A DNA stretch of 64,000 nt from Terana coerulea. Taxonomy: Eukaryota; Basidiomycota; Agaricomycetes; Polyporales; Phanerochaetaceae. Shown here piece after piece: positions 21,180 through 33,329 of this stretch. The notes under the pieces were generated by a model. The model searched no databases. It had not been told where the DNA came from and saw nothing but the letters and a program-made list of their open reading frames with translations. The translations under genes were made by a program, and so were the position numbers. Each line of letters begins with the position of its first letter. The first letter of the stretch is position 1. The DNA lies in contig JAKOGH010000732.1 in assembly GCA_024811115.1 (NCBI GenBank), forward strand, positions 92,019 through 156,018. Direction: 5' to 3'.

Positions 21180-21900
21180 TCCCTGCAGAGTGCGCTGCCG
21201 CACGTGCGAGGTCGCGCCGTAGGGGTGCTCGAGCCGCCGCTTTGCGGGTCGATTTTGCCGTTCTACGACAGATCGACGCCCCGCGACCGGGGTCCGACGC
21301 AGGCGCGCCGCCGCCCAAGCCCGTTCGAGCCCACGCGGCGTTGCCGGATGCCGTCGCCACGGCGGCGCACCGATGCCGCTTGTGTGCGCAGCGGAGGGCA
21401 GCATGGCGGGTCGGCTGCGCCGTTCCGCAACGCGTCGCCGTCCGGCAGCCGACGTCCAGGCCTCCGCCCTGTGCGTGGGCCAGACTACGTCGCTGAATGC
21501 CGGAGACACGGCGGCGCGTCGACGCGCATGGCGTGCGCCGCGGATGGGCGACGGCTGCAGGGAGCGTCGGGGCGGATTTCGTCGTTCCGCAACGGATCGC
21601 CGTCCGCCGACCGGCGTCGCGCCGACACGCATCCGTACGGCGCGCGGTCGACTCGGCGCGCGTCGGTGTGCGGCCGCGGCGTCCGTGCATGTTGAGACGA
21701 TGGACGTTTCTGCGGACGAAGGGTGAGTTTTGAAGATCCTCGAGCGAGATGTACTCTCGCTCACCTGAACTGTGGCCTGTAGCGGAGGCCAGGGTCGCAT
21801 CCAACAGCGCACGCCGTCGACGCGCCCGTGCCTGTGCGTATGGATAGCGGGGTTGCCGTTCCGCAACAAACATGCGTCCGGCGAGCGGCGAGGGCGCATC
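21180..21900. repeat. degenerate GC-rich repeat array (about four units)
   Basis: A core resembling GCCGTTCCGCAACG occurs near 21257, 21419, 21591 and 21854. The first three are about 165 bases apart, each followed by a GCCGTCCG-like stretch. On the minus strand this gives repeated GRRSVAERRNPP-like peptides. Whether it is coding or a minisatellite cannot be told from sequence alone. Confidence 0.45.
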
Positions 21901-22663
21901 TGATATCGAAATGGTCATGGACATGCGTGCGCACACCCAGGCTTGCGTTTTCATGGCCTGTACGCGGCGGGAGGAGTCTACAACGAGACAAATGCAGTGA
22001 GTGTCTGCGATTGCTCCGCGAGCCCTGACTGTACTGACCTCGAACCGACGTTGCCGCGCAGCCCTCATTCACGCGAGTCAGAAACTGTCAGTTTCGTGGT
22101 CGGTTATGTTGGCCGACGGCGAGATCGCCCTGTGAGCTCTCGCAGTGCGCTTCGACGCGCGCGCGTTGGTTGTACAAGGTCAGACGGGCACGGCGCATCT
22201 TTTCCGGTGGTCGCGGGGGCGAGCAGGCGAACAGCGCTTTGGTGACCGGAACGCACTGGAGAGGGGGCGAGGGGGCAGACAGACGCTGCGCGCCATTTGG
22301 AGGGGTCAGCGCGCGGACAGAGTGAGGAGAGAGATCTGGGGAGGGACGATATAGCAGCGGACGGGACGAATGACGCAGGCACTGACCGGCTGCCACGAGC
22401 GGCTGAGAGATCGGACGCGGCGCACAGAGCGACTGCGCGAGCCAGGACGAGTGAGCCCGCGTCCGACGGGCCCACCACGCAGGAAAGGAAGCTTACGGAT
22501 AACTATACCCCTGTACTGCCCTTTCTCGTGTTTTTAGATAACACCTTTTTCCCTTCGGAGGGCGAACCCTTGCCCCTGCGTTGCGTGCACAGCGCCCGTG
22601 GACAGCGACTGACAAGTGAGAGTGAGAGTGACAGCGACAGCGACAGCGAGCGAGCGCGTCCAG

Positions 22664-24990
22664 GCAGGCGGCAATCACAGACTTCCCTGGAGAAAGCGAC
22701 GCGTCGCGATTTGTCCACGCGGGGCGGTGACCGCGTCTCGCACATTTTCCGTTGCTAGCGGGCGTCTGATCTCTCCGTTCCAGACGTCCTTCCGACCAGA
22801 CTGTCCTTTTATTTCCTGTCCCTACCCCGTCCCCGCCGAGCCAGGCCCATTTCCTCTCTGTCACTTCTACCACGACCTTTAAAACCCCATACGACCACCA
22901 CAGGACTAGGCACGACGGCGAAGGCTGCCCATCCCAGGACGAATAGATCAATGAGTGCACCATAATCGAACAAAGTGGGCCGAAGTCCTGCCTCTATTTG
23001 AGGAAGCTGAATGAAACCATGTTGCAGACATCATATTATTCCTCCCACCATGCTGGGATTTCTGCAAAGCTTTGTATCGTCGAAACCACCGGAAGCAGCG
23101 GAGGGAGATGATAACAGCAGCATCTCGAGCTGCGAGACAGACTGCGACTGTGCAAGCTGCACGGTGCGTGCGGAGTCACTGTGCCGTCTGAATGGTACTG
23201 ACCGCTCTTTACAGCGTGCCGAGGATGCACCTGTCACACCAGAGTGGACCGAACCCCCACATATGCTCAGAGACGCAGGGTACAGAGCCATCATACAACT
23301 CGCTGAGGCGAAGCAAGACGCATCCAACTGCCATCATCTCCTGGACACCCTGCAACAAGCCCATGATGAACTGCAGGTGTGCCCCGCCATCTGTCTATAT
23401 TTGTGCTCTATCATTCATATCACGTCCAGGCCCGCTATCATCTTCTGGACAGCCTGAAGTCGCAGCTCACGCATGACCTCGAATCTCAACTCTCCGCTGC
23501 GCAATCCGTGTGCACGAATGTCACAGGCCAGCTCCAGAGCGTGCGCGACGCGCTCGAGCAACAGACCGCGTCCGGCCGCGACCGTGAGCGCTCCCTGGCG
23601 TCCCTGCAAACCGAACACGACCGCCTTAGCACCGCGCTCCGCGCCTCCGACGAGAGCGTCCTGAAGGCCTCGGCCGCCCACGACGCCGCGCGCAACGAGC
23701 TCGCCGACGCCCAACTCTCCTTGTCGCGCGAACGCCAAGTCACGTCCCAGCTCTCCGACACGCTCTCCTCGGAATGCCGCAACTCGGAACGGCTCGCGAA
23801 CACTCTAGCGGCGTTGGAGGCCGAGCGCACGGAGCTGTCCCAAGCACTCGCGCGTGTGAATGCAGACAACGCGCAGCTGGGGCTGAGCATCGGGCGGCTG
23901 AATGATCAGCACAGAGAGGAGAGGGAGCAGTTGCTGGGTGCGGCGAAGGAGAGAGAACAAGGGTTGAGGTCGAGGCATGGGGAGAAGCAGGCCGCGACGA
24001 TGAAACAACTAGAGACCGCGAACGCGTCGCTCGCGCTCCAAACACAGAAGCACGATGCCGCCATTCTGGAGGTGAAGGCCCTGGAGGAGAAGCTTGCGTC
24101 CGTCTCTCGGATTCTGCACACAACAGAAACCGAGTTGGAACAGACCAAGCAGGGGTTCCAGGACCTGCTGCAGCGTTTCGAGCTGCGCGGAGACGAGGTC
24201 ACCAAGCTCTCCAGCTCAGTGTCCGACCTGGAAGCGAGGAACGCCAGCCTTGAGTCTTCCCTCCACCACACCACGTCCAAGCTCGAAGCAAGCCAGTCGT
24301 CTTTCGCGGACGCACAACGCAGGAACGATTCCCTCGCCCACGACCTCGACGTGCTTCGCACTCAGTCCACTGAGAAGACCCGTGAACTCACTCTGCAACA
24401 CCAAGACACCCTTCAGGCGCTCCACGCCCTCGAGGAGGCTGTGGCCGCGGAACGGAGCTCCAAGGAGGAAGCTACCGCTTCTCTTGAACAAGTCCGTGCT
24501 CAGTACGCCGAGGAAGTGGAGAAGCTGAAGACTGAGATCGAGGAGAAAACTTGCGTTATAGCTGACGTCACCTCTGCCACTGAGGCCGCGCACGCGTCGA
24601 AGGCGCAGGTCGAAGCACAGTTGGCAGCGCTGTCCAAGGAGATGCATGCGCGGATCGACAACCTTACGGAGGAGCTGCAGGCTAGGACGCTGGCTTTAGG
24701 GCAGATGGAAGCCGCCCGGGACCACGCCGTTGAGGTGCACGCCAGATGCGAAGTTGAGCTCGCCATGGCGCGGGACGAACTGGCTGAGACGACCCGGCAG
24801 CTGCAGCAAGAGCTGACGACCAAGTCCGAAGAGCTTGCTACCGCGGAGGCCGCCAAGCACAGTGAACACCGCGCGAGGGAAGAGCTGCGAGACGAGCTGG
24901 ACGGGCTGAAACAGAAGTCCGAAGAAGCCCTGGCGCATCTGCGCGACGAGGTCGAGTCACTCACGCAAGCCCTCGAAGCTGAGCGAGCCG
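22664..24990 (+). repeat. segmental duplication, copy B
   Basis: This matches 9607-12895 (copy A), lacks the 887-base insertion and therefore shows the pre-insertion site. It is preceded at 22616-22655 by a short hexamer-like run (GTGAG and ACAGCG units). The match ends about two fifths of the way through the coding region. Confidence 0.85.
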
Positions 24991-27334
24991 CCAAGTCCGA
25001 CGCATACACCCAGCTATCCGACCTACAGACGCGCTTCGACTCCCTGCAGACATCGTTCGACGACACCGTGCGCTCTCTCAAGGCCGAGCTCACGTCCTCG
25101 GAGGATCTTGCCCGCTCAGGCGCGGAGAAGCGCGCTACCGCGGACGCCGCGCGCACAACGGCCGAGGCGGCGCTCGGTGCGCTCCGCGCAGAGTACGACG
25201 CGATGGGCGCGAGCCTCCGCGAGAAGCTCGAGGCGGAGAGCGCCGCGCTGCGCACGGCGGTCGGCGTCATCGAGCGCGAGCGGCAGACGCGGGAGGTGGG
25301 CGAGGAGCGGATGCGGGGAGAGCATACGGCGGCGCTGGAGGCGTTGAGGAGGGGAGGTTGAGGGGAAGGTGCGGGAGGTGGAAGGGCTGCGGGAGACACT
25401 GGAGACTGAGAGGCAGGGCTGGGAAGCCGCGAGGGTGGAGCGGGAGACGGAGGCGGAGGAGAGGAAGGTGGAGGTGGAAGGATTAAAGGGGGCGGTGGAG
25501 GAGAAGACAAGGGAGCTTAGCGAGTTGAGGGACGCGTTGGACAAGCAGGCGAACGCGAAAGGCGAGCTGGAGGCCGCCCTGCAACGGGCAACAGAAGAGC
25601 ACCGCACAGCGGTCGACGCGCTGAGTGCGCAATTGGAGGCCAAGTCTCAGGCCGTGACCGAAGCCGAGGCGGCCGCAGCAGACGCGCACCGTGCGCACGA
25701 CGAGGCGATGAGCGCCGTCAACGCCGACGTGCAGGCTCTGTCATCGCAACTGCGGACCGCCGAAACGTCTCTGACGGTGGAGCGGCAAGCCAGGGACGCC
25801 TTGTCAAGCAACCTCGAGGCGCTTCCGCGCTCAGCATGATGAACGCGTTCAGGAGCTCACTGCTGAGGTAGGAAGGCACAGTGAGGCCGCAGGTGAAGCT
25901 TTAGCTACGGCTACTCGCGGACAACAGGTTAGAGCGGACGCGGAGGCAGCTTTGACAGAGGCAAGGGACGCCTTTCGCCAAGATAAGTGAGGAGAAGAGG
26001 ACCTTGCCCATCAGCTTTCAAATACGTCTCAGCGGTTGAGCGACGCTGAAAAGCTTGCGTCCGCTGAGAACGAAGCGAAAGAGCACCTGGTCGCCGAACT
26101 GGACAACGTGCGGACACAGTCGTCGGCAGAGGTAGAGCAGCTCAAGGCAGAGCTCCGGAGCAAGGCCTCGGACTTGGCAAACGCAGAGGAAGCTCTCTCC
26201 ACGCAGTCCGCCTCTCAACATGTCGTGCTTGAGTCCACTGAATCCTCTCGCCAGGAACTCCTCGCCCGCAACACCGCCCTACAGTCCGAGCTGGAGGAGA
26301 AAGCCTCTGCTCTGGCGGCCGCAGAGTCGGCCGCGGCCGCCGAACGCAAGGCGAAGAAGGGCATGGCGACCCTCCTCGAGTCGATTCGCGACGAGCTCGC
26401 GGAGCTCTCCGCCGAGCTGGAGGCGCGGGGGAAGGCGCTGCAGGAGGCCGAAGCTTCTGCGGCGGAGCTGCGTGCCGCGCGAGACGAGCTGGAATCTGCG
26501 TTGCATGCAGCCCAGGACACAAGTGGTGGTGCGTTCAGGGACGTGCACTCTCGTGCATTCTCGGGTGAGTAGCACGTTGGTCTTGGATTCCGCCGTACGG
26601 CCTAATAGTGTTCTGTGCTGATATAGGCACGACCCTCAATGGAGATCAATCCAGTCCGGGAAGCATGTTTTTGGATCTGAACGACGCACCCTCAAGTCCA
26701 AGTCGCCCGGCATTATCCCATTCCAGACCTTCCTCGTTCTTGCATCCTCACCACGGCACAAGCAGCGAGCACGGCTTCGACATGCGCTCCTCCAAGAGTA
26801 CCTTCGAGCACTACGTCGAGTCGTCCCACGCCGGCCACGGGCAGGACGACCCGCCCTCAGGCTCGGGCTCGCCGCTGGGGAGCGTCAGCGGGAAGAAGCG
26901 AGGCAGCAAGATCAGGGAGCGCGTCACGTCGTTCGTCCGGCGCAAGAGCTCGGGGACGCACACGCAGTCGCACTCACATGGCCACAGTCCGCAACACCTA
27001 GCGGAGCCGCTGCCCGTGGCGTTTCCGACAGCGGGCGCGGAATCGGGCGAAGACTCGAGGAGCGCGAAGTCCTCGCACCCGCACGAGCGCAACAGGGTGA
27101 AGAGCCTGATACACAAGCTTACCCCCTCGAAAGCGGTGAGTCGCTCGCTTGCGTGATGCTTGGCTGAGTACTGAATGTCTTTTACAGCACCCTTTCCGCC
27201 GTGCGTCCTCGTCCTCGATGTCGCACCACCAGGCTAGCCCAGGGAGCCTACCGGAGTCGCCGTCTCTGACAGGCTCTGCAGCCGAGATCATGACAGATTC
27301 ACCACCAAGCATACCTGTCGGCGGGCGCATATAA
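23050..27334 (+). CDS. long coiled-coil protein, copy B, near full length but disrupted
   Basis: Start MLGFLQSFVSSKPPEAA at 23050. Exon 1 is 23050-23376, then a 53-base intron. The long coding exon runs to 26564, and later exons are 26627-27135 and 27188-27334. About 1,350 residues would be continuous coiled coil followed by a Ser/His-rich basic tail (GKKRGSKIRERVTSFVRRK). Three defects are seen. The G run at 25351-25354 is one base too long (frame moves from EALRR to EVEGKVREV). Another +1 shift lies near 25821-25830. An in-frame TGA sits at 25988-25990 with conserved-style coding on both sides (DAFRQDK, then GEEDLAHQL). The first is probably a base-call error; the TGA could be a C-to-T change of CGA. 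The family is not recognised; a scaffold or cytoskeletal role is a guess. Confidence 0.65.
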
Positions 27335-27871
27335 CTTGTTCTTACAGTATGTCTCCTATGGTGTTCGCAGTCGTATTCTGCCACACCTCGATTGCCGCCG
27401 AAGTGTAAGTTATCTCCTATACGTTACTTAATTTGCTCGTCGGTCCTTCTCAGGATCGATTGTTTTCTTGTAGCCGTAATCGACCATATGCATAGACTTT
27501 CGCATAGCTCTTTTTCTTGACACGCCATAGGTACTTATCCGCTGTTGTTTTAGTACAATTCTTGTGAATACATTCCCTGTCCTATCTGTGGTAAATCTAT
27601 GTGACGGATGTTAAATCAAGGGCCTCTGAGGCGGTAGTGGGGGACATACGATGCAGTCATCAGGGTCAAACTTAGACTCGAAGTCTTTCTGATTCTTCCT
27701 CCCTGACCTCGTTTGTAGGAAGGCGTGTACGTCCATCTCTGTGGGTACAGTCTGAGTCTCCCCGATCGGCGTCGCCAGAACCGAGATCGGGCTTCGCTCC
27801 GCCTGTCGTACTGCTTTCTGGATGCGTGTGACTGGAGATTTGACGAGCATGCATGCAATAAGAAACGGGTT

Positions 27872-28455
27872 TCATATCCTGGGTAGGACGAGACCGAGTG
27901 TTTGCGCAAGTGCTTGAAGACGAGCCTCGAGCCTCGCAACATCCTCCATCGTCGGCCTGCCTGCTTTCTGCGCCGGCCCGCCCCCATCCGATTCATCATA
28001 TCCTCCAGACTCTCCAGTTCCCGCTTCTCCTGCAGCTCCTCCGCCACGACCACGTCCTCGTTCACGTCCTCGAGATGCTCCCGTGCGTGCTCTTCCGCCT
28101 GCAGATCGGGCGGGGCGATGTCAGAGAATCGGATGCGCGACAGCTCTGCGGAGAGCGTGCGGGCTTCGTCCTGCACTTGTCCGCGTGTGGCGCTGTCAGG
28201 GAGAGTAAGAGGGCGGGTTGAGGCTGCGAGAGCGACGAGTGCGGAGGCGTATCCGCGAAGCAGGCCGAGGCTTTGGCCGATGGGTGCGCCGGTCTGCGCG
28301 AAGCCCTCGTCGAAGCCCTCCTGCAGGGCACCCTCCTTGCCTGCCGTGATGCCCTCGCGGTAGCCTACGTTAACAAAATCTGATGAAAGCTTGGACCATT
28401 CGGCGTCTTGAAGATTCTTGTCGTTGTCCTCCCATGGAGAGTCGTCAATATCCAT
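27872..28455 (-). CDS. YAE1: YAE1-like deca-GX3 protein
   Basis: Start MDIDDSPWEDNDKNL at 28455. The family signature GYREGITAGKEGALQEGFDEG shows Gly at every fourth position and is followed by GLLRGYASAL. In yeast, Yae1 with Lto1 acts as an adaptor delivering Fe-S clusters to Rli1/ABCE1 in the cytosol; I infer the same here. The C-run at 27981-27985 appears one base short. Restoring frame there gives the C-terminus DVARLEARLQALAQTLGL ending at TGA 27872-27874, which resembles the C-terminal helix of animal YAE1. Without correction the frame would run to 27616 through unrelated sequence. An extra coding-like frame at 27611-27850 (MLVKSPVTRIQKAV) is unexplained. The gene is divergent from the AA14 gene. 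Confidence 0.82.
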
Positions 28456-28877
28456 GGCGAGAGAGTTGGTTGAGATGACTGTTGAGGGTGAAACCCAGGA
28501 GGCAATTTCAGCCCTTCCCCGACGCCACCAGGCGGGCGCTTACTGTCTTGCACGGAGCCTTCATCAGCTTTCATCCTGACTTCGGCCAACGCTCGACTTT
28601 CGCCGTTTTGGGAGTCTTATCCGCCATGAAGCCTTTCAGTCGACTTGGAATACCTGGATGTAACCCGCTCATACTTACAAGCCTTGGCATGTTACGTAGA
28701 AACACGCTCGAGAACAATGGCCACGCCGAACAATGGCCGCCTTAATGAAAACCTGCAGTCAGCCTTACTTCCAGTTCCTGTTCTTGAACTGCACCCCTGC
28801 TCTCCGATCCGACTGCTTGCTTACCGGGCCTGGTGCTCTGCTATTCTCCCTGCTGGACTAGACTTTCCAACTTAACG
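28456..28877. other. divergent promoter region, YAE1-like and AA14
   Basis: The 422 bases between two divergent starts must carry both promoters. I see no clear TATA box and no gene. Confidence 0.4.
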
Positions 28878-30285
28878 ATGCTTTCCACGAACCTGAAGTA
28901 TCTCGCATTTGCTCTTGTGGCGGACTGGATCCCTACAGCGGTCGGCCATGCTTGTAAGCATTACAGTGTCTTTCAACTACATGCTGATTAACGTCGGGTT
29001 CTAGCAATATGGCATCCGAGCATGTACGGCTTCAATGTCACCTCCAGCACGTACTCTTACGACAACCGGCCTGTTGTCCCGCTGTTCAACATGACCTTCG
29101 ACCAGTGGTGGTTCCACGGCCACCTCGACCACCCACCCAACGAAGGAGAGTTTTTCGAACTGCCTGCAGGCCAGGCAGCCACGGCAGAAATCGCATGCAC
29201 GAAGGCCGCCACGTCGTACCATACACCGGCGGACGGTGAAGATATACAAGATGGGAACAATCCATGCCCGGGCTCGCCCATGTCTGAGTACCACACGAAT
29301 GGCATCAACGACGTGAAGGGGTGTGCACTGGCGATTGCGTACAAGTCAGACGTCACATCAGTGCAGCCTGAAGACTTCGCGGTGTTCTCTGTCAACCAGA
29401 CGTGCGTGTGGAACCGCTTCACAGATTTCATGTCCCCCAGAAGATGCCTCCATGCCCTGAGGGCGGTTGTACTTGTGCATTCTTCTGGATACATTCAGTG
29501 CGTGTCTACATGATTCGTGATGATATACTACTTAATGGATTGAAACACTAGCCCGATAGTGGGGGTGAGCAGAGTGAGCGGCTTGTCCTCTAGAGGTCGC
29601 AACGTTTTACTCACGACTGCACAGATTACATGAACGGCTTCAAATGCAACGTTACTGGGTCAACTTCGACGGTCGCCGTGGCCCAACCACAACTACCACG
29701 TCGCTGTGGTGCCGACCCCGACAACGGCAAACCCCAAGCTGTCCCAGGCAACTGCACGTATGGTGCTAAGCAACCGTTCTACTGGCTACAACAAGAGCGC
29801 AACAACGTACGTCGAGACACTCTTGATCTCACCGCTCACCTGCTCAGTTGTGCCAATTTCGCAGATGTTCGAAGGTTACTACGCTCCGCCATTCTACACG
29901 GACCTCTATAATTTTCAGGATGGTGCCCAAGAAGACATCTTCCTGGACTCCTACACAAGCATACCAACGCCCAGTGCAAACTCAACCGTCGTCCCTACCA
30001 CTGTAAACGCTCCTACTGGCAGCACAACTACGTCTGGCTCCTCTCAAACTTCGGCCCCCAAACCTCCATTCTCAAATCCGAACGGGACCACGCAGCCTAA
30101 CAAGCCACCCTCATGGTTAGTCGCGCTGTCTTCTTCAGTTCCGGCGCTTGACTAACCATCGTGATAGTAAACTACAACTGAATCCGTCCCTCCAACGTCG
30201 GTCGCTTCTGAAGCGCGGTTTCCTTCAGCGGAGCAAGAGTCGTGGTATCTATCATCGCAGCTTCAGCCTGTGGTATCCCTTCTGA
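28878..30285 (+). CDS. AA14-family lytic polysaccharide monooxygenase
   Basis: This secreted copper enzyme family attacks xylan on cellulose in wood-decay fungi. Exon 1 encodes a signal peptide ([17 protein letters not shown]) and is spliced so that the mature chain starts [12 protein letters not shown], with the N-terminal His of the copper brace. Then come [34 protein letters not shown] (a likely second copper His), [12 protein letters not shown], a Cys-rich [46 protein letters not shown] and [21 protein letters not shown] Ser/Thr/Pro linker and a C-terminal exon [11 protein letters not shown] follow, ending at TGA 30283. The C run at 29434-29438 is one base short, and restoring it joins FTDFMSP to [10 protein letters not shown]. 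At least five introns. Confidence 0.9.
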
Positions 30286-30496
30286 GCCGTATGTTATGCA
30301 TATCATGTATCTCGCAAATGGTTCATACCAATGCATGTATTATCCAGTGCAGTTCGGGGTGACGCTTTCGAGCCGTAAGCTGTGGATTTTCCGATGAATC
30401 TGCCTGAGGCGAGTGCATGATAGTGGACGTCGTACTATTTGAGCGAGTATGTGTAGCATCGGACCAGCCAAAGTCTATAACAATCGTTCTCACAAA

Positions 30497-30917
30497 CTAA
30501 CAACTTGAGGCGCGGAATGGTTTGGTAGCCTCCCTACTCCATGCTGGCAAATTCGACTCGCGCCATACCTCGGGATCCACTGGGGCACTCTTCCAGCATG
30601 CCGGATTCCACAGCACAGGCAATCTCGTCGGGGAGGATGACCGCGAGCCGCTGCACGGCGAGGAATTGTCTGAGTGGGTGGCGGCTGGACGCGAGAGCCC
30701 GATCAACTCGTCCTCGAGTTCTTCCTCAGTGTCTTCCTCGATGGGCACGAGGGTAAGCTCTATGATGTTGCCTACGATGTAGACTTCGGCGTCTGCGATG
30801 AAGATGAATAGTCAGGGGCGAGCGTGGAGAAAATAAAAAGGACAGATGCTTACAAGGAGTGGTACTGTTGCTGGGTTCGTTCATATAGATTTCGTCTTCG
30901 TAGATGATGCTCAACAT
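30497..30917 (-). CDS. small acidic orphan-family protein S1
   Basis: Two exons (30854-30917 and 30497-30792) give 119 residues. It starts MLSIIYEDEIYMNEP. The 61-base intron interrupts a Tyr codon after its first base, and exon 2 continues AEVYIVGNIIELTLVPIEED. The middle is acidic and Ser-rich. The C-terminal part has WNPACWKSAPVDPEVWRES and ends FRASSC. There is no signal peptide or membrane segment. I do not recognise the family, but three more members lie in this window (S2 33330, S3 53260, S4 58872), always beside GST genes. Upstream on the coding strand an ATAAATAATGG TATA box lies about 130 bases before the ATG. The frame is intact. Confidence 0.72.
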
Positions 30918-31670
30918 GGTTGTATGCAAGCGATGAGAGGCGGTGATGTGCGAAGAGGGACAATTAAGGGAGTTCGAGTTTATCTTTCTCGGAGGCTGCG
31001 ATGGCGTGTGAGGAGGTTTATGAGATCTCTGGTACTCAGCCCAGCCATTATTTATGCCTCCAGGCTACATTGAATTTAATGTGGGTCAGGCAACCGGAAC
31101 ACCTGCTTCGAGTGCTGCACTGGCAGCGCGGCATGATGTAGTGCACGGATGATTTTGCCCCGCTGCAGCCCGTCGGCGGGCGGGATCAAGTCCTTAAAAG
31201 GCAATGCGATCGGCGGGAGCGGGACCTAGAGCCTAGGCCGCGGGTTCGAATCACTGCGGGTGCACCTGCTGCTGCACGCCGCCACGGGCGTGCGCGACCG
31301 ACACACCGCGATTCATGAGGTGCACGAGGAAATGGCGTCGGGCTGTGCTTTATTTCAGGCCCGTAGACGGATTCGAACTACCGGAAGCAAGTTGGGCTTC
31401 CGCAGCTAATCCCCCTGAACCCCTTAGTATTCAGTGAGCCCGTCAAGAGACTGGTACTCAAAATCATTCACAAATACTTCTCAATTTAACTGCGCCATAC
31501 GTGCGGATAGCTAGACGATGTTCCCGCCGCCGGAATCAGCCACAGATGCACATGGCATAGGCGCTAGTCAACGTCAACAAATTGAACTCGTGTATACCAT
31601 TTTGGTAGTATGGAGATAGGTACATGTTTTCCAACTTCATTCGACCACTACCGAGGTGTTACTTTCTGGC
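30918..31670. other. intergenic, duplicated flank of the S1/GST1 unit
   Basis: It holds the S1 promoter (ATTTATG near 31048, reverse complement) and about 170 bases (31090-31260) that recur, diverged, upstream of S2 (33950-34110). A GGTTCGAATC at 31249 resembles a tRNA T-arm, but no cloverleaf can be built around it. The part after 31385 resembles the downstream flanks of GST2 and GST3. Confidence 0.5.
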
Positions 31671-32550
31671 TTAAGGTGGGGGTAGCGTAGCCCTGATCGC
31701 GAGGATCTTCTGGAACGCAGGACGCGCCATGAGCTTCTCGTGCCACCTGTGCCGTATGTTAGCGAAACAGCGACGACTGGCGCATGCGCCAAAAAACTCA
31801 CGCTGCGGTAGCAGGGAACTCTTTGCGAAGTCAAGGCCCTTCAAAGTCAGCCTGAGCGCCGTGCGGTTCCACCTTCACGGTCGTTTAGTACCAAAGTCCA
31901 AAGTCACCCTATAGTGCATACTCACTCGATAAAGGCAAGGTCTGCGACGGTCACCTTCTCGCCGAGAATATAGGGCTGCTTTGACAGCACACCCTCGAGC
32001 ACGCCGAAAATACGGAGCTCCTCGTCCTCGTACCGCTTAATGGCGCTCGGGAGGTGCTCCTCGTGCCGGACTGTGAACCAGTGCGCCTGCCCGAAGTACG
32101 CGCCCTGGCCCGACGCCTGGAAGTACAGCCACTGCAGCTGGTGGTACGTCTCGTCACCGGGGGCCGAGATGATGTGCTCAGGGTCGTACTTGTCGACGAT
32201 GTATTGGATGATGGCGTTGGACTCCCTGCCAGGGGCTGTCAGCAGAAGGGGGAGAACGGGGGCGAGCGACGCACCAGACGACGAAGTCGCCGTTCTTATG
32301 GTCGACGATGGCGGGGATGCGCCCGTTCGGGTTGAATTTGACGAACTCGGGGCTCTTGTGCTCGTTCTTGGCGAAGTCGAAGTAGACCGACTCATACGTG
32401 AGGCTGAGCTCTTCGAGGACGAGGGCGACCTTCCTGAAGTCCACCGTAGTGCTCAGCGACATAGCAACACTTACAGTCAGAGCAGAAAACTTACCATCCG
32501 TTGGGTCCACCGAGGTGGGAGTACAGAGTGAATTGCTTGCCGTGCGACAT
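31671..32550 (-). CDS. Ure2p-like glutathione S-transferase, copy 1 (GST1)
   Basis: Five exons. It starts [19 protein letters not shown] (ATG 32550) and ends TLPPP before TAA 31671. The thioredoxin-like half has [31 protein letters not shown] and, after the second intron, ESNAIIQYIVDKYDP (the ES pair contacts glutathione in this superfamily). The helical half has [18 protein letters not shown] and KVTVADLAFIEWN. Intracellular conjugation or peroxidase activity on small toxic compounds is the usual role of this class. One base is missing near 31815-31822 compared with its paralogues (AAG-AG-TTC instead of AAG-GAG-TTC), which shifts the frame after GLDFAK. It could be a base-call error or a real lesion. 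The closest copy is GST5. Confidence 0.82.
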
Positions 32551-33329
32551 GGCGAAGTGTTGTCGGAAGTCTACTGAGTGGGTTTAGTTGTGAAGAGATG
32601 AGGTGGTTGTTGGATGCTGTCGAGTACCTCAGTACTGTCTGCCTTATATACCACGCTGTCCCTCACATATCTTCACTCGGATGTGTCTGCAGGTCGAATT
32701 CTCCCAGCACGCCTTCATTGCTTACCGTTCGTGACCGTACGCGTACCCTGCCTTCTGTCAACTGTGCGCATTACGCGCACTTCCCTGTAGCCTGCTGATA
32801 CATTGATTAGTCAGTCTACACGGTGGAAATATGGCTAAGTGCTCACACTGCGCGGGTGTAGCTGAGTGTCGATCCCCCTTTGGGCTTCGTACCCTCAGGT
32901 GAATCATCTGGCGCTGAGAAAGCAAGGTACATTTCGAGTGGTAGTAAGCGTTTGTGCGCCTCCACCGTGTCGCCGTGCTGCAGCGGACGGCGCCACGCGG
33001 AGGTTATGTATGTTGCTTGAAACATCTGGATTCTCCAAGTCCTTGTCAGAGTTGCATCGCACGTGTGTAGCAGATCGGGAAGCGCACTTTCAACCTTCAA
33101 TCGGAGTGGTCTTTCTTTGCCTGATAAGCTGTATGGCAGAATTTTGGGGTACTTGTCATGAACATATAACTGACGCCCTAACTTTCGAGATGCAGAGCAG
33201 CAAATCTAACATCTTGAACTTGAAGATATGAGCATTGCAGTCACCGCGCAAACTAGCGGAAGCGTGTTATACAGTGTTTTATTTGTGCATGTGAAGCGTT
33301 GGACCAGCCAAAGACTATCATCCCGCCGA
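32551..33329. other. GST1 upstream region and S2 downstream region
   Basis: No gene is visible. Near 32793-32822 there is a GATTAGTCAGTC element similar to those upstream of the other GST copies. The part before 33330 matches the 3' flanks of S1 and S3 (TTGGCTGGTCCAACGCTT, reverse complement of 33296-33313). Confidence 0.45.

Noticed and set aside
31195..31275. A tRNA gene around GGTTCGAATC
   Set aside because: Only the T-arm-like string is present; no acceptor, D-arm or anticodon stem can be paired.
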